The notes: generated from the letters alone by a model not told the origin. DNA of 64,000 bases from Burkholderia sp. BCC1644 (GCF_902833225.1 NZ_CADFEI010000004.1:1-64000); one strand, 5' to 3'; shown: positions 47,130-57,252, counted from the first letter of the stretch. Program-made: numbers and translations.

Positions 47130-48134
47130 ATGAATGAGTTAGGCAAAATATCCCAGAATTCAGTCGCAAGCGGCCAGGTATCGATGATCGAGATCGACGA
47201 AAACTCGGCCGGTCAGCGGATCGACAACTTCCTGTTGCGCGTCTGTAAAGGCGTGCCGAAAAGCCATATTTACCGGATCCTCCGCAGCGGCGAAGTGCGT
47301 GTGAACAAGGGCCGGATCGATGCGCAGTATCGCCTGGCCCTGGGCGACGTTGTCCGCGTGCCGCCCGTGCGTGTGGCGGCGGCGGACCTCGCACGCGCCG
47401 ACACGCCCATCGTGCCGCCCGCGAATTTCAACGTGCTGTACGAGGACGACGCGATGCTCGTCATCGACAAGCCGGCCGGCGTCGCCGTGCACGGCGGCAG
47501 CGGCGTCGCGTTTGGCGTGATCGAGCAGATGCGCCAGGCGCGCCCGCGCGCGAAATTCCTCGAACTCGTGCACCGGCTCGATCGCGAGACGTCCGGGATC
47601 CTGATGCTCGCGAAGAAGCGCACGGCGCTGGTCGGCCTGCACGAACAGATCCGCGAGAACCGGATGGACAAGCGCTACTTCGCGTGTGCGCACGGCGAAT
47701 GGCAGCCCGACTGGGGCCGCCGCCGCGCGGTGAAGGTGCCGCTGTTCAAGTATTCGACCCCGGAAGGGGAGCGCCGCGTGCGCGTGCAGGACGACGGGCA
47801 GCCGTCGCATACGGTGTTCAACCTCGTCGACAGCTGGTCCGACTACGTGCTCGTCGAAGCGGAACTCAAAACGGGTCGGACCCATCAGATCCGCGTGCAC
47901 CTCGCGCATCTCGGCCTGCCGATCGCCGGCGACGCCAAGTATGGCGATTTCGCACTGAACAAGGCGCTGGCGCGCGCGAACGCGCAACCGTCGCTGAAGC
48001 GGATGTTCCTGCATGCGTACCGGCTGCGGCTTGCCCATCCGCTGACCGGCGAGGCGCTGCAGTTCGACGCGCCGCTGCCGGATGACTGCCAGCGTTTCCT
48101 CGATCAACTCAGCGCATTGCGCGATACCGCCTGA
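47130..48134 (+). CDS. rluC: 23S rRNA pseudouridine synthase RluC
   Basis: A 334-residue synthase that modifies U955, U2504 and U2580 in E. coli 23S rRNA. N-terminal S4 domain (QRIDNFLLRVCKGVPKSHIY, RILRSGEVRVN), then the catalytic motif LVHRLDRETSGILMLAK with the nucleophilic aspartate, and KTGRTHQIRVHLAHLGLPI. First gene of a run with HAD, Rieske and protease genes. Confidence 0.95.
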   Translation: MNELGKISQNSVASGQVSMIEIDENSAGQRIDNFLLRVCKGVPKSHIYRILRSGEVRVNKGRIDAQYRLALGDVVRVPPVRVAAADLARADTPIVPPANFNVLYEDDAMLVIDKPAGVAVHGGSGVAFGVIEQMRQARPRAKFLELVHRLDRETSGILMLAKKRTALVGLHEQIRENRMDKRYFACAHGEWQPDWGRRRAVKVPLFKYSTPEGERRVRVQDDGQPSHTVFNLVDSWSDYVLVEAELKTGRTHQIRVHLAHLGLPIAGDAKYGDFALNKALARANAQPSLKRMFLHAYRLRLAHPLTGEALQFDAPLPDDCQRFLDQLSALRDTA

Positions 48135-48139
48135 ACCGC

Positions 48140-48799
48140 ATGGCTCGACAGCAATTTGACCTGATCGTCTTCGACTGGGACGGCACGCTGATGGATTCGA
48201 CTGCGCACATCGCGCACAGCATCCAGGCCGCATGCCGCGATCTCGGACTGCCCACGCCGTCCGACGAGGCGTCGCGCTACGTGATCGGCCTCGGCCTGCG
48301 CGATGCGCTGCAGATTACGGCTCCGACCCTCGATCCGTCCGAGTACTCGAGACTCGCCGAGCGTTACCGCTATCACTATCTGCTCGACGACCAGCGCATC
48401 GAGCTGTTCGCCGGCGTGCGCGAACTGCTCGCCGAGCTGCGCGACACGGGCTATTTGCTCGCGGTGGCGACCGGCAAGGGGCGGGTGGGGCTGAACCGCG
48501 TGCTCGACCAGTCGAAGCTGACGAGCGTGTTCGATGCGACGCGCTGCGCGGACGAGACGTTCTCGAAACCGCACCCGGCGATGCTGCACGAATTATCGCG
48601 GGAATTGGGGCAGGACCTGTCGCGCACCGTGATGATCGGCGACACCACACACGACCTGCAGATGGCCGCGAGCGCCGGTGCGGCCGGCGTCGGGGTCGCG
48701 TATGGCGCGCACACGGCCGATGCGCTGGCGGCGCTCGCGCCGCGCTTCGTCGCGCCCGATGTCGGTGCGCTGGCCGAATGGCTGAGGGAGTACGCATGA
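48140..48799 (+). CDS. HAD-superfamily phosphatase (Gph/PpaX-like)
   Basis: A 219-residue HAD hydrolase. Motif I is VFDWDGTLMDST with the nucleophile, motif II ATGK, and motifs III/IV SKPHP and MIGDTTHDLQMA. A cap domain lies between motifs I and II. It resembles phosphoglycolate phosphatase and is usually next to rluC; the substrate is not proven. Its stop overlaps the next start as ATGA. Confidence 0.9.
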   Translation: MARQQFDLIVFDWDGTLMDSTAHIAHSIQAACRDLGLPTPSDEASRYVIGLGLRDALQITAPTLDPSEYSRLAERYRYHYLLDDQRIELFAGVRELLAELRDTGYLLAVATGKGRVGLNRVLDQSKLTSVFDATRCADETFSKPHPAMLHELSRELGQDLSRTVMIGDTTHDLQMAASAGAAGVGVAYGAHTADALAALAPRFVAPDVGALAEWLREYA

Positions 48800-49197
48800 G
48801 CACGGCGCCGGACGCCGTGCGCGTGTGCGCATCGGACGCGCTGACCGACGGCGGCGCCGGCGTGCGCGTCGACGCGACGCTGCGCGGCGAGCAGGCCGTC
48901 GTGTTCTTCGTGCGCTACGACGGCCGTGCCTACGGCTACCTGAATCGTTGCGCGCATGTGCCGATGGAGCTCGACTGGGCCGAGGGGCAGTTCTTCGAGT
49001 CGTCGGGCCTCTATCTGATGTGCGCGACGCACGGCGCGATCTATGCGCCGGATACCGGCAAGTGCGTCGGCGGCCCGTGCCGCGGCGGCCGCCTGCGGCC
49101 GGTCGAGGTCGACGAGCGCGACACGCCCGACGGCCGTGCGGTATTCTGGGTGCCGGATGCCGACCTGCATCCTGCCACTCCCGCCACGACCGACTGA
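48796..49197 (+). CDS. Rieske [2Fe-2S] domain protein
   Basis: A 133-residue small protein with one Rieske cluster. CAH at RCAHVPMELD and CATH in LMCATHGAIYAPDTGKCVGG give the two Cys-His pairs, with the GGPCRGG turn after it. No signal peptide is seen, so it is a cytosolic electron carrier or redox sensor. Coupled to the HAD gene and 12 bases before the protease gene. Confidence 0.88.
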   Translation: MSTAPDAVRVCASDALTDGGAGVRVDATLRGEQAVVFFVRYDGRAYGYLNRCAHVPMELDWAEGQFFESSGLYLMCATHGAIYAPDTGKCVGGPCRGGRLRPVEVDERDTPDGRAVFWVPDADLHPATPATTD

Positions 49198-49209
49198 CGA
49201 CACCACTGC

Positions 49210-50202
49210 ATGGCCGACCAACCGAATTCCCCGGAATCCTCCTCCCGTCCCGACAGCCGTGAACCGAACTGGGAGCGCGCGGCGCTCGAACGGATCGCGC
49301 TCGCGGCCGTCAAGGAGCAGCGTGCGGCGCGGCGCTGGAAGATCTTCTTCCGCTTCGCGTTCCTCGGCGTGTTCGTGCTGTTCGCGTTCGCGCTGATCGA
49401 TTTCTCGAGCGATTCGAAGTTTTCGTCGAGCGGGCGGCACACGGCGCTCGTGACGATCGACGGCGAGATCGCGGCCGGCGTCAATGCGAACGCCGACGAC
49501 ATCAATACGGCGCTCGACGCCGCATTCGACGACGATGGCACGGCCGGCGTGGTGCTGCGGATCAACAGCCCGGGCGGCAGCCCCGTGCAGGCCGGGATGG
49601 TCTACGACGAGATCCGGCGGTTGCGTGCGAAGCATCCGGACAAGCCGCTGTACGTCGTCGTGACCGACATGTGCGCATCGGGCGGCTATTACATCGCGGC
49701 CGCGGCCGACAAGATCTTCGTCGACAAGGCGAGCATCGTCGGGTCGATCGGCGTGCTGATGGACAGTTTCGGTTTCACCGGGCTGATGGGCAAGCTCGGC
49801 GTCGAGCGCCGCCTGCATACGTCGGGTGAAAACAAGGGCTTCTACGATCCGTTCTCGCCGGAGACGCCGAAGATGGATGCGCACGCGCAGGCGCTGCTCG
49901 ATCAGGTGCACGCGCAGTTCATCAAGGCCGTGAAGGATGGCCGCGGCAAGCGGCTGCACGAGACGCCCGACATGTTCTCGGGCCTGTTCTGGACGGGCGA
50001 GAAGAGCGTCGAGCTCGGGCTCGCCGACGGTTACGGCACGACCGACACGGTCGCGCGCGACGTGCTGAAGGCGCCGGATCTCGTCGATTACACGGTGAAG
50101 GAAAGCCTGACGAACCGTGTCGCGCGCAAGTTCGGCGCGGCCGTCGGCGGCGCCGCGATGAAGGCGCTGACGGCTGGCGCCGCGTCGGTCAGCCTGCGCT
50201 GA
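49210..50202 (+). CDS. S49 family peptidase (SppA-like signal peptide peptidase)
   Basis: A 330-residue membrane protease. One transmembrane helix near 45-65 (FRFAFLGVFVLFAFALID). Peptidase blocks are VVLRINSPGGSPVQAGMVYD, the nucleophilic serine in DMCASGGYYIAAAAD and the region of the general-base lysine in DKASIVGSIGVLMDSFGF. Shorter than the two-domain SppA of E. coli, typical of the short bacterial form. Likely clears signal peptides from the inner membrane. Confidence 0.92.
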   Translation: MADQPNSPESSSRPDSREPNWERAALERIALAAVKEQRAARRWKIFFRFAFLGVFVLFAFALIDFSSDSKFSSSGRHTALVTIDGEIAAGVNANADDINTALDAAFDDDGTAGVVLRINSPGGSPVQAGMVYDEIRRLRAKHPDKPLYVVVTDMCASGGYYIAAAADKIFVDKASIVGSIGVLMDSFGFTGLMGKLGVERRLHTSGENKGFYDPFSPETPKMDAHAQALLDQVHAQFIKAVKDGRGKRLHETPDMFSGLFWTGEKSVELGLADGYGTTDTVARDVLKAPDLVDYTVKESLTNRVARKFGAAVGGAAMKALTAGAASVSLR

Positions 50203-50261
50203 CAGGCCGGCGGCGGGCCGCGATGGCCCGCCTTGCAGGTGGCTGATCGCCGATCGTGGCG

Positions 50262-50984
50262 TCAGTTCGCGAGCAGCAGGAAGATCGCGGGTCGCTTGTG
50301 CAGGTTCGGCGCAGGCGCCTTTTTCCAGTCGGCCACGGTGCGGCTCGCGATCGTCTCGGTCGCGAGGGTCAGGTCGGCCGCGACGCAAATCTGCGTCGAC
50401 GGCGCGCAGGTCGCGACCAGCGTGTCGAGCATCGCCTGATTCCGGTACGGCGTTTCAATGAAGATCTGCGTCTGGCGCGCCTTGCGTGACAGCTGCTCAA
50501 GTTCGCGCAAGCGCTTCGCACGCGCGGCCGCATCGACCGGCAGGTAGCCGTTGAACGCGAAGCTCTGGCCGTTCAGGCCCGACGCCATCAGCGCGAGCAG
50601 GATCGAACTCGGCCCGACGAGCGGCACGACCTTCACGCCGCGCTCGTGCGCGCGGCGCACCAGCAGCGCGCCGGGATCGGCGACGGCCGGGCAGCCGGCC
50701 TCCGACACCAAGCCGGCGTCCGCGCCGGCCAGTATGGGCGCGAGCAGCCGGTCGATCGCGCCAGCCGGCGTATTGACGTTCAGTTCGCTGATTTCGATTT
50801 CCTGGATCGGGCGTGTCGTGCCGATCTTCTTCAGAAACGCGCGCGTCGTTTTCGCGTTCTCGCCGATGTAATAGCCGAGCGTGCCGGCGCGCGCCTGGAC
50901 GGCCGCGGGCAGCACCGCGGCGAGCATCGATTCGTCGCCTTCGCCAAGCGTGTTCGGGACGAGGTAAAGCGTGCCGGCGGTCAT
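50262..50984 (-). CDS. SAM-dependent methyltransferase, RsmI-like
   Basis: A 240-residue member of the tetrapyrrole/RsmI methylase fold. [20 protein letters not shown] opens the protein, followed by the SAM-binding [20 protein letters not shown] and [20 protein letters not shown]. Shorter than E. coli RsmI (about 286) and probably a paralogue, so 2'-O-methylation of 16S C1402 is not certain. Coupled to maf by an ATGA overlap. Confidence 0.85.
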   Translation of the reverse strand: MTAGTLYLVPNTLGEGDESMLAAVLPAAVQARAGTLGYYIGENAKTTRAFLKKIGTTRPIQEIEISELNVNTPAGAIDRLLAPILAGADAGLVSEAGCPAVADPGALLVRRAHERGVKVVPLVGPSSILLALMASGLNGQSFAFNGYLPVDAAARAKRLRELEQLSRKARQTQIFIETPYRNQAMLDTLVATCAPSTQICVAADLTLATETIASRTVADWKKAPAPNLHKRPAIFLLLAN

Positions 50985-51613
50985 GCGCGGTCTCCACGGG
51001 TGGTTGCAAACAGCGGGTATTCGGCGGCGCGCAGCATCCGCGTGAGCGCGATCAGCGGCAGGCCGACGAGCGCGGTCGGGTCGTCGGAATCGATCGCGTC
51101 GAGCAGCGCGATGCCGAGCCCTTCGGATTTCGCGCTGCCGGCGACGTCGTACGGCGTTTCCGCGCGCAGGTAGGCGTCGAGCTCGGCCTCCGGCAGCGAG
51201 CGGAAGCGCACGTGCGTGACGATGTCCTCGACCTGCGCTTCGCCCGTCCGGCTGTCGTACAGGCAAAGCGCGCTGTGGAATTCGACGGCGCGGCCCTGCA
51301 TCGACAGGAGCTGCGCGAGTGCGCGCTCGTGCGTGCCGGGCTTGCCGATCTGGCGCCCGTCGAAGGTCGCGACCTGGTCCGACCCGATCACGAGCACGCC
51401 GTCGGGCGCGTCGATCGTCGCGGCGACGGCGCGTGCTTTCGCGTCGGCGAGGCGCAGCGCGGTCGCAGCCGGCGTTTCGCCGTCGAGCGGGGTTTCGTCG
51501 AGGTCGGGCGACACGACGTCGAACGGCACGCCGAGGCGCTCGAGGAGCGCGCGGCGGTAGCGGGAACTGGAGGCGAGAATCAGCCGCGGCGGGCGGCAAA
51601 CGGTATCCGGCAT
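50981..51613 (-). CDS. Maf/YceF nucleotide pyrophosphatase
   Basis: A 210-residue Maf protein, which hydrolyses non-canonical or modified nucleoside triphosphates. [20 protein letters not shown] and [18 protein letters not shown] are the signature, then [20 protein letters not shown] with the catalytic aspartate. Its neighbours (methyltransferase, then yceD and rpmF on the other side) match the yceF-yceD-rpmF arrangement, so the YceF subgroup is likely. ATG at 51613. Confidence 0.9.
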   Translation of the reverse strand: MPDTVCRPPRLILASSSRYRRALLERLGVPFDVVSPDLDETPLDGETPAATALRLADAKARAVAATIDAPDGVLVIGSDQVATFDGRQIGKPGTHERALAQLLSMQGRAVEFHSALCLYDSRTGEAQVEDIVTHVRFRSLPEAELDAYLRAETPYDVAGSAKSEGLGIALLDAIDSDDPTALVGLPLIALTRMLRAAEYPLFATTRGDRA

Positions 51614-51676
51614 GGTCGGTTGGATCGGTGAGTCGTCAGGTGTGGCGCGGCGTTGCGCGGACGCAAGCTTAAGTGA

Positions 51677-51705
51677 TTGACCGCAAAAGGTAAAACAGGT
51701 ATGCT
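51677..51705 (+). promoter_or_regulatory. Promoter of yceD
   Basis: -35 TTGACC (51677-51682), 17-bp spacer, -10 TATGCT (51700-51705). It predicts a leader of about 130 bases before the ATG at 51844. That leader contains the palindrome CATCCGCGGATG (51774-51785). Confidence 0.7.
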
Positions 51706-51843
51706 TTCCCGCTTTTCGTCGGCAGGCTTCTGTTGTGGTGGCGCCTGCCGGGTCTTCGGAAGTAAAGTACGTCATCCGCGGATGAGCCGTACGCGAGCGG
51801 TGCCAAGCCGGATTCGCAAGTCAGCCTGTAGGCAGGAGCGCAC

Positions 51844-52479
51844 ATGAACACTTCTTCTGGCAAACCTGCGGCGGCGCTTGATCCGCATGCGGTCGACCTG
51901 TTCGAGTTCGCCCGCAGCGGGCGGCAGGCAGCAGGAGCGGTGCACCTTTCGCTACTGCCGCGCATGTTAAACGAAGTGCCGGCGGACGCGCCAGATCGCG
52001 ACACGGTCTTCACTTGGCAGGCGGAAGGGTTCACGCAGAAGGAATTGCAGGACGACGGCGCCGATGGGCAGCAGCCGTATCTGCGCCTCGCGGTGCATGG
52101 CCATGCGTGGCTCACGTGCCAGCGCTGCGTGACCCCGTACGACCAGACGTTCGACGTCGACATGACGTACCGTGTCGTCGCGACCGAAGAAGAAGCTGAA
52201 GAATTTCCGCTCGACGACGATGAAGCCGATGTGATCGTGGGCTCACGCCAGTTCGATCTCGTCGACTTGATCGAAGAGGAGTTGCTGCTTTCGTTGCCGC
52301 TCGTGCCCAAGCACGAGGTTTGCCCGGCAGTCCACGAAAGCCTCGTGTCGGGTGCGAGCGGTCCCACGGAAGAGACGGACGAGGAGTCCGAGGAAGCCGG
52401 GGACGAAGGCAAACGGCCGAATCCGTTCGCAGCGCTGGAAGCGCTGAAGAAGGACGGTGACGGCACCAAGAAACACTAA
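51844..52479 (+). CDS. YceD/DUF177 family protein
   Basis: A 211-residue cytosolic protein of the YceD family, encoded upstream of rpmF in most bacteria and linked to 23S rRNA or 50S biogenesis. The core CQRCVTPYDQTFDVDMTYRV and DLIEEELLLSLPLVPKHEVC contain the conserved CxxC and the second cysteine. The C-terminal half is very acidic (EETDEESEEAGDEG). GGAG is 6 bases before the ATG. Confidence 0.92.
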   Translation: MNTSSGKPAAALDPHAVDLFEFARSGRQAAGAVHLSLLPRMLNEVPADAPDRDTVFTWQAEGFTQKELQDDGADGQQPYLRLAVHGHAWLTCQRCVTPYDQTFDVDMTYRVVATEEEAEEFPLDDDEADVIVGSRQFDLVDLIEEELLLSLPLVPKHEVCPAVHESLVSGASGPTEETDEESEEAGDEGKRPNPFAALEALKKDGDGTKKH

Positions 52480-52523
52480 GCAGTTGTGGCGCGGGAAGGC
52501 GTAAGGGCTTTGGGCCAGGGTAG

Positions 52524-52552
52524 TTAAGCGTCGGATCGGGCTGTGTTAGAAT
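52524..52552 (+). promoter_or_regulatory. Possible internal promoter before rpmF
   Basis: TTAAGC (52524-52529), 17-bp spacer, TAGAAT (52547-52552). The -10 is good, the -35 weak. It would give separate transcription of rpmF. Confidence 0.5.
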
Positions 52553-52577
52553 CCGGAAAATTATTTAGGAGTTAGTC

Positions 52578-52757
52578 ATGGCAGTCCAGCAAAACAAGAA
52601 GTCGCCGTCGAAGCGCGGCATGCATCGTTCGCACGATTTCCTGACGGCAGCGCCGCTGGCAGTCGAGCCGAGCACGGGTGAAGTGCATCTGCGTCACCAC
52701 GTCAGCCCGAACGGCTACTATCGCGGCAAGAAAGTCGTCAAGACGAAGAACGACTAA
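52578..52757 (+). CDS. rpmF: 50S ribosomal protein L32
   Basis: A 59-residue L32. The sequence begins [20 protein letters not shown] and continues with a [20 protein letters not shown] block, typical of L32 proteins lacking zinc cysteines. TAGGAG precedes the ATG at 52578 (9 bases). Always found between yceD and plsX in this group. Confidence 0.98.
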
Positions 52758-52833
52758 GCGTCAAGTCACGCGTTGCGCGCTACGCTCGTCGTTCGCGTGA
52801 CAACTGGTCGCTTGACACTTTCCTGGCGCAACA

Positions 52834-52862
52834 AAAAGGCGGCATTCAACTGCCGCTTTTTT
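52834..52862 (+). terminator. Terminator after rpmF
   Basis: GCGGCA/TGCCGC stem with a 6-base loop, preceded by five A and followed by six T. It probably allows partial read-through into plsX, whose ATG is 24 bases further on. Confidence 0.8.
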
Positions 52863-52885
52863 GTGCCTGAAATTCGTCGCATTCC

Positions 52886-53992
52886 ATGACCGTAAAGCTC
52901 ACTATCGATTGCATGGGAGGCGACCACGGCCCGTCCGTGACCGTTCCCGCAGCAGTCAAGTTCGTCCGCGCGCATCCCGATGCGCACCTGATGCTCGTCG
53001 GCATCGAAAGCGCGATCCGCGCTCAGCTGAAGAAGCTGAAAGCCCTCGACGATCCCGCGCTGACCATCGTTCCCGCCACCGAAGTCGTGGCGATGGACGA
53101 CCCTGTCGAAGTGGCGCTGCGCAAGAAGAAGGATTCTTCGATGCGTGTCGCGCTCAACCACGTCAAGGAAGGCGCGGCGCAGGCCTGTATCTCCGCCGGC
53201 AACACCGGCGCGCTGATGGCCGTTTCCCGTTACGTACTCAAGACGCTGCCCGGCATCGAGCGGCCCGCGATCGCGTTCGCGCTGCCGAATCCGACCGGCT
53301 ACACGATGATGCTGGACCTCGGCGCGAACGTCGACTGCGAACCGCAGCACCTGCTGCAGTTCGCGGAGATGGGGCACGCCCTCGTGGCCGCGCTCGAAGG
53401 CAAGGAGCGCCCGACGATCGGCCTGCTGAACATCGGCGAAGAGGTCATCAAGGGCAACGAGACGATCAAGCGCGCAGGTGAACTGCTGCGTGCGAGCACG
53501 CTCAATTTCCGCGGCAACGTGGAAGGCAACGACATCTACAAGGGCACCGTCGACGTGATCGTGTGCGACGGCTTCGTCGGCAATGTCGCGCTGAAGACGT
53601 CGGAAGGGCTCGCGCAGATGCTGTCCGACATCATCCGCGAGGAGTTCGGCCGTTCGCTGATGTCGAAGCTGATGGCGCTGCTCGCGCTGCCGGTGCTGAT
53701 GCGTTTCAAGAAGCGCGTCGACCACCGCCAGTACAACGGCGCGGCGCTGCTGGGGCTGAAGAGCCTCGTGATCAAAAGCCATGGTTCGGCCGATGCCTAC
53801 GCGTTTGAGTGGGCAATCAAACGCGGGTATGATGCCGTCAAAAACGGCGTGCTGGAGCGCCTCACGCGTGCGATGGCGGATAATTCGGTGTCGCTCGGCG
53901 ATGGCGAACACAACGCGGGCGGCGCGGGTCATGCAAGCCCCGCCGCAGGCCATCACGCCGAACCTTCCGCTGCGCAATCCTCTAAAGCATAA
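52886..53992 (+). CDS. plsX: Phosphate acyltransferase PlsX
   Basis: A 368-residue enzyme that turns acyl-ACP into acyl-phosphate for phospholipid synthesis. [20 protein letters not shown] opens the protein; [55 protein letters not shown] and [20 protein letters not shown] are all conserved. A glycine/histidine-rich tail of about 30 residues is specific to this group. FabH begins on the base after the stop codon. Confidence 0.97.
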   Translation: MTVKLTIDCMGGDHGPSVTVPAAVKFVRAHPDAHLMLVGIESAIRAQLKKLKALDDPALTIVPATEVVAMDDPVEVALRKKKDSSMRVALNHVKEGAAQACISAGNTGALMAVSRYVLKTLPGIERPAIAFALPNPTGYTMMLDLGANVDCEPQHLLQFAEMGHALVAALEGKERPTIGLLNIGEEVIKGNETIKRAGELLRASTLNFRGNVEGNDIYKGTVDVIVCDGFVGNVALKTSEGLAQMLSDIIREEFGRSLMSKLMALLALPVLMRFKKRVDHRQYNGAALLGLKSLVIKSHGSADAYAFEWAIKRGYDAVKNGVLERLTRAMADNSVSLGDGEHNAGGAGHASPAAGHHAEPSAAQSSKA

Positions 53993-54982
53993 ATGGCCCA
54001 ATCGACTCTCTATTCCCGCGTGCTCGGCACGGGCAGCTATCTGCCGCCCGACCGCGTCACGAACCAGCAGTTGACCGATCGCCTTGCGAAGGAAGGCATC
54101 GAGACGAGCGATGAGTGGATCGTTGCGCGCACGGGCATCCATGCGCGCCATTTCGCCGCACCGGACGTCACGACGAGCGATCTCGCGCTCGAGGCGTCGC
54201 GTCGTGCGATCGAAGCGGCCGGCATCGATCCGCAGTCGATCGACCTGATCATCGTCGCGACTTCGACCCCCGATTTCGTGTTCCCGAGCACCGCGTGCCT
54301 GCTGCAGAACAAGCTCGGCATCAAGAACGGCGGCGCGGCATTCGACGTGCAGGCCGTGTGTTCGGGCTTTGCGTACGCGATGGCGACGGCCGACAGCTTC
54401 ATCCGCAGCGGCCAGCACCGTACGGCGCTCGTGGTCGGCGCGGAGACGTTCTCGCGCATTCTCGACTTCAAGGACCGCACGACCTGCGTGCTGTTCGGCG
54501 ACGGCGCGGGGGCGGTGATCCTGTCCGCGTCGGACGAGCCGGGCATCCTCGGCAGCGCGCTGCACGCGGACGGCAGCTATTCGCACATCCTCTGCACGCC
54601 GGGCAACGTCAATCGCGGCGTGATCGAAGGCAGCGCGTTCCTGTACATGGACGGGCAGGCCGTGTTCAAGCTCGCCGTCAACGTGCTCGAAAAGGTCGCG
54701 ATCGAGGCGCTCGCGAAGGCGAATCTCGCGCCCGAGCAGATCGACTGGCTGATTCCGCACCAGGCCAACATCCGCATCATGACCAGCACCTGCCGCAAGC
54801 TCGGCCTGCCGCAGGAGCGCATGGTCGTGACGGTCGACCAGCACGGCAATACGTCGGCTGCGTCGATCCCGCTGGCGCTCGACACCGCGGTGCGCGACGG
54901 TCGCATCCAGCGTGGTCAGCACGTGCTGATCGAAGGCGTCGGCGGCGGCTTCACCTGGGGCGCGTCGGTCTTCCGCTTCTGA
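53993..54982 (+). CDS. fabH: 3-oxoacyl-ACP synthase III FabH
   Basis: A 329-residue KAS III that condenses acetyl-CoA with malonyl-ACP to start fatty-acid synthesis. Catalytic Cys123 in [10 protein letters not shown]; the His and Asn of the triad lie in [12 protein letters not shown] and [15 protein letters not shown]. The start codon directly abuts plsX. FabD follows after 83 bases. Confidence 0.97.
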   Translation: MAQSTLYSRVLGTGSYLPPDRVTNQQLTDRLAKEGIETSDEWIVARTGIHARHFAAPDVTTSDLALEASRRAIEAAGIDPQSIDLIIVATSTPDFVFPSTACLLQNKLGIKNGGAAFDVQAVCSGFAYAMATADSFIRSGQHRTALVVGAETFSRILDFKDRTTCVLFGDGAGAVILSASDEPGILGSALHADGSYSHILCTPGNVNRGVIEGSAFLYMDGQAVFKLAVNVLEKVAIEALAKANLAPEQIDWLIPHQANIRIMTSTCRKLGLPQERMVVTVDQHGNTSAASIPLALDTAVRDGRIQRGQHVLIEGVGGGFTWGASVFRF

Positions 54983-55065
54983 TCCGCGGCGCGCGATTGC
55001 TGCGCGCGGATCCCATCGGCGCGCCGTTCGTGCGCGCCGTCCGAATCGATTCAATTGGGGACGAT

Positions 55066-55998
55066 ATGAAATTTGCATTCGTTTTTCCGGGGCAGGGCTC
55101 GCAGGCGATCGGCATGCTCAACGCATTCGCCGATCTGGCTGTCGTGCGCGAGACGCTTCAGGAAGCGTCCGATGCACTCAATCAGGATCTCGGCAAGCTG
55201 ATCGCCGAAGGCCCGGCCGAAGAGCTGAACCTGACCACCAATACGCAGCCCGTGATGCTGACGGCCGCCTACGCGTGCTACCGCGCGTGGCAGCAGGCAG
55301 GCGGCCCGGCGCCGTCGATCGTCGCCGGCCACAGCCTCGGTGAATACACGGCGCTCGTCGCCTCGGGTGCGCTCGCGTTCAAGGACGCGGTGCCGCTCGT
55401 GCGCTTCCGTGCGCAAGCGATGCAGACGGCCGTGCCGGTCGGCCAGGGCGGCATGGCCGCGATCCTGGGCCTCGACGACGACGCGGTGCGCGCAGTGTGC
55501 GCCGAAGCCGCGGAAGCGGGCGTCGTCGAAGCGGTCAACTTCAATGCGCCCGCGCAGGTCGTGATCGCAGGCAGCAAGGCCGCGGTCGAGAAGGCGTGCG
55601 AGATCGCGAAGGCGAAGGGCGCGAAGCGCGCGCTGCCGCTGCCGGTGTCGGCGCCGTTCCATTCGTCGCTGCTCAAGCCGGCGTCGGACCAGCTGCGCGA
55701 CTATCTCGTGAACGTCGACGTGAAGGCGCCGCAGATTCCGGTCGTCAACAACATCGACGTGGCCGTGATCAGCGATCCGGCCGCGATCAAGGATGCGCTG
55801 GTGCGCCAGGCCGCGGGCCCGGTGCGTTGGGTCGAGTGCGTGCAGCACATCGCCGGCACCGGCGTCACGCACGTGATCGAATGCGGTCCGGGCAAGGTGC
55901 TCGCCGGCCTGACGAAGCGCATCGACGGCAATCTGACGGGTGCGTCGGTGTTCGATCCGGCGTCGCTCGACGAAGCCCTCAAGCTGGTGACCGCCTGA
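55066..55998 (+). CDS. fabD: Malonyl-CoA-ACP transacylase FabD
   Basis: A 310-residue enzyme loading malonyl onto ACP. The motif FVFPGQGSQAIGML binds substrate; nucleophile Ser90 lies in AGHSLGEYTALVASG; the His is in PVSAPFHSSLLKPA. GGGGACG precedes the ATG at 55066. Confidence 0.97.
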   Translation: MKFAFVFPGQGSQAIGMLNAFADLAVVRETLQEASDALNQDLGKLIAEGPAEELNLTTNTQPVMLTAAYACYRAWQQAGGPAPSIVAGHSLGEYTALVASGALAFKDAVPLVRFRAQAMQTAVPVGQGGMAAILGLDDDAVRAVCAEAAEAGVVEAVNFNAPAQVVIAGSKAAVEKACEIAKAKGAKRALPLPVSAPFHSSLLKPASDQLRDYLVNVDVKAPQIPVVNNIDVAVISDPAAIKDALVRQAAGPVRWVECVQHIAGTGVTHVIECGPGKVLAGLTKRIDGNLTGASVFDPASLDEALKLVTA

Positions 55999-56034
55999 CG
56001 CGGCGCCTTTTTTCAAGAAACGGATATTCGATTC

Positions 56035-56784
56035 ATGGAAAAGACTCTCGATAAACAGGTTGCGATCGTGACCGGCGCGTCGCGCGGCATCGGCCGTTCG
56101 ATCGCGCTCGAACTCGCGCGCCTGGGCGCGACGGTGATCGGCACGGCGACGAGCGAATCGGGCGCCGCCGCGATCACCGCGGCATTCGCGGAAGCGGGCG
56201 TCACGGGCCGCGGTGCGGTGCTGAACGTCAACGACGCAGCGGCCGCCGAGGCACTGATCGATGCGACCGTGAAGGAATTCGGCGCGCTGAACGTGCTCGT
56301 CAACAACGCGGGCATCACGCAGGACCAGCTCGCGATGCGGATGAAGGACGAGGACTGGGACGCGGTGATCGACACCAACCTGAAGTCGGTGTTCCGCCTG
56401 TCGCGCGCGGTGCTGCGCCCGATGATGAAGGCGCGCGGCGGCCGTATCATCAACATCACGTCGGTGGTCGGTTCGGCCGGCAACCCGGGTCAGGTCAACT
56501 ATGCGGCCGCGAAGGCCGGCGTTGCGGGCATGACGCGTGCGCTCGCGCGCGAGATCGGCAGCCGCGGCATCACCGTGAACTGCGTGGCGCCGGGCTTCAT
56601 CGATACCGACATGACGAAGACGCTGCCGGAAGAACAGCAGGCCGCGCTCAAGACCCAGATTCCGCTCGGCCGCCTCGGCAGCCCGGAAGACATCGCCCAT
56701 GCCGTCGCGTTCCTCGCATCGCCGCAGGCCGGTTATATCACCGGCACGACGCTGCACGTGAACGGCGGCATGTACATGTCGTAA
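56035..56784 (+). CDS. fabG: 3-oxoacyl-ACP reductase FabG
   Basis: A 249-residue short-chain dehydrogenase that reduces 3-oxoacyl-ACP with NADPH. The glycine motif is VTGASRGIGRSIALELA; Ser143, Tyr156 and Lys160 (ITSVVGSAGN, VNYAAAKAG) are the catalytic residues; the ending YITGTTLHVNGGMYM is classic FabG. Confidence 0.97.
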   Translation: MEKTLDKQVAIVTGASRGIGRSIALELARLGATVIGTATSESGAAAITAAFAEAGVTGRGAVLNVNDAAAAEALIDATVKEFGALNVLVNNAGITQDQLAMRMKDEDWDAVIDTNLKSVFRLSRAVLRPMMKARGGRIINITSVVGSAGNPGQVNYAAAKAGVAGMTRALAREIGSRGITVNCVAPGFIDTDMTKTLPEEQQAALKTQIPLGRLGSPEDIAHAVAFLASPQAGYITGTTLHVNGGMYMS

Positions 56785-56928
56785 CGGTTTTCGTTTACCA
56801 TCCGCGCCGTATCCCGATTTTCAGGCGGATCGGCGCTTGATCGACCATCAAGCCAACGCGCGTTTTGGCGTCAGCAAACCTGATAAAATGCGCGCACTTG
56901 TAAATCTGAACTTTCCCTCGGAGGGGTA

Positions 56929-57168
56929 ATGGACAACATCGAACAACGTGTCAAGAAGATCGTCGCTGAACAACTGGGCGTCGCGGAAGCCGAGATCAAG
57001 AACGAAGCTTCGTTCGTGAACGACCTGGGTGCCGACTCGCTCGACACGGTCGAACTGGTGATGGCTCTGGAAGACGAGTTCGGCATGGAAATCCCGGACG
57101 AAGAAGCAGAGAAGATCACGACCGTTCAGCAAGCGATCGACTACGCTCGCGCAAACGTCAAGGCGTAA
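56929..57168 (+). CDS. acpP: Acyl carrier protein
   Basis: A 79-residue acidic ACP. Ser37 in [17 protein letters not shown] takes the phosphopantetheine arm. A strong ribosome binding site GGAGGGG lies just before the ATG, and a -10-like TAAAAT (56884-56889) is 40 bases upstream, so extra transcription of this abundant protein is likely. Confidence 0.98.
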
Positions 57169-57252
57169 GCGCCTTTCGCGCTTGTCCGCCACGTCGCCGC
57201 GATCTTCGCGATTGACGCGCCATCCAGCCGGCTTCGCGCCGGACGGACTAAC

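Noticed and set aside
52766..55078. A 770-codon minus-strand open frame over plsX and fabH
   Set aside because: Antisense to two unmistakable fatty-acid genes; no conserved motif.
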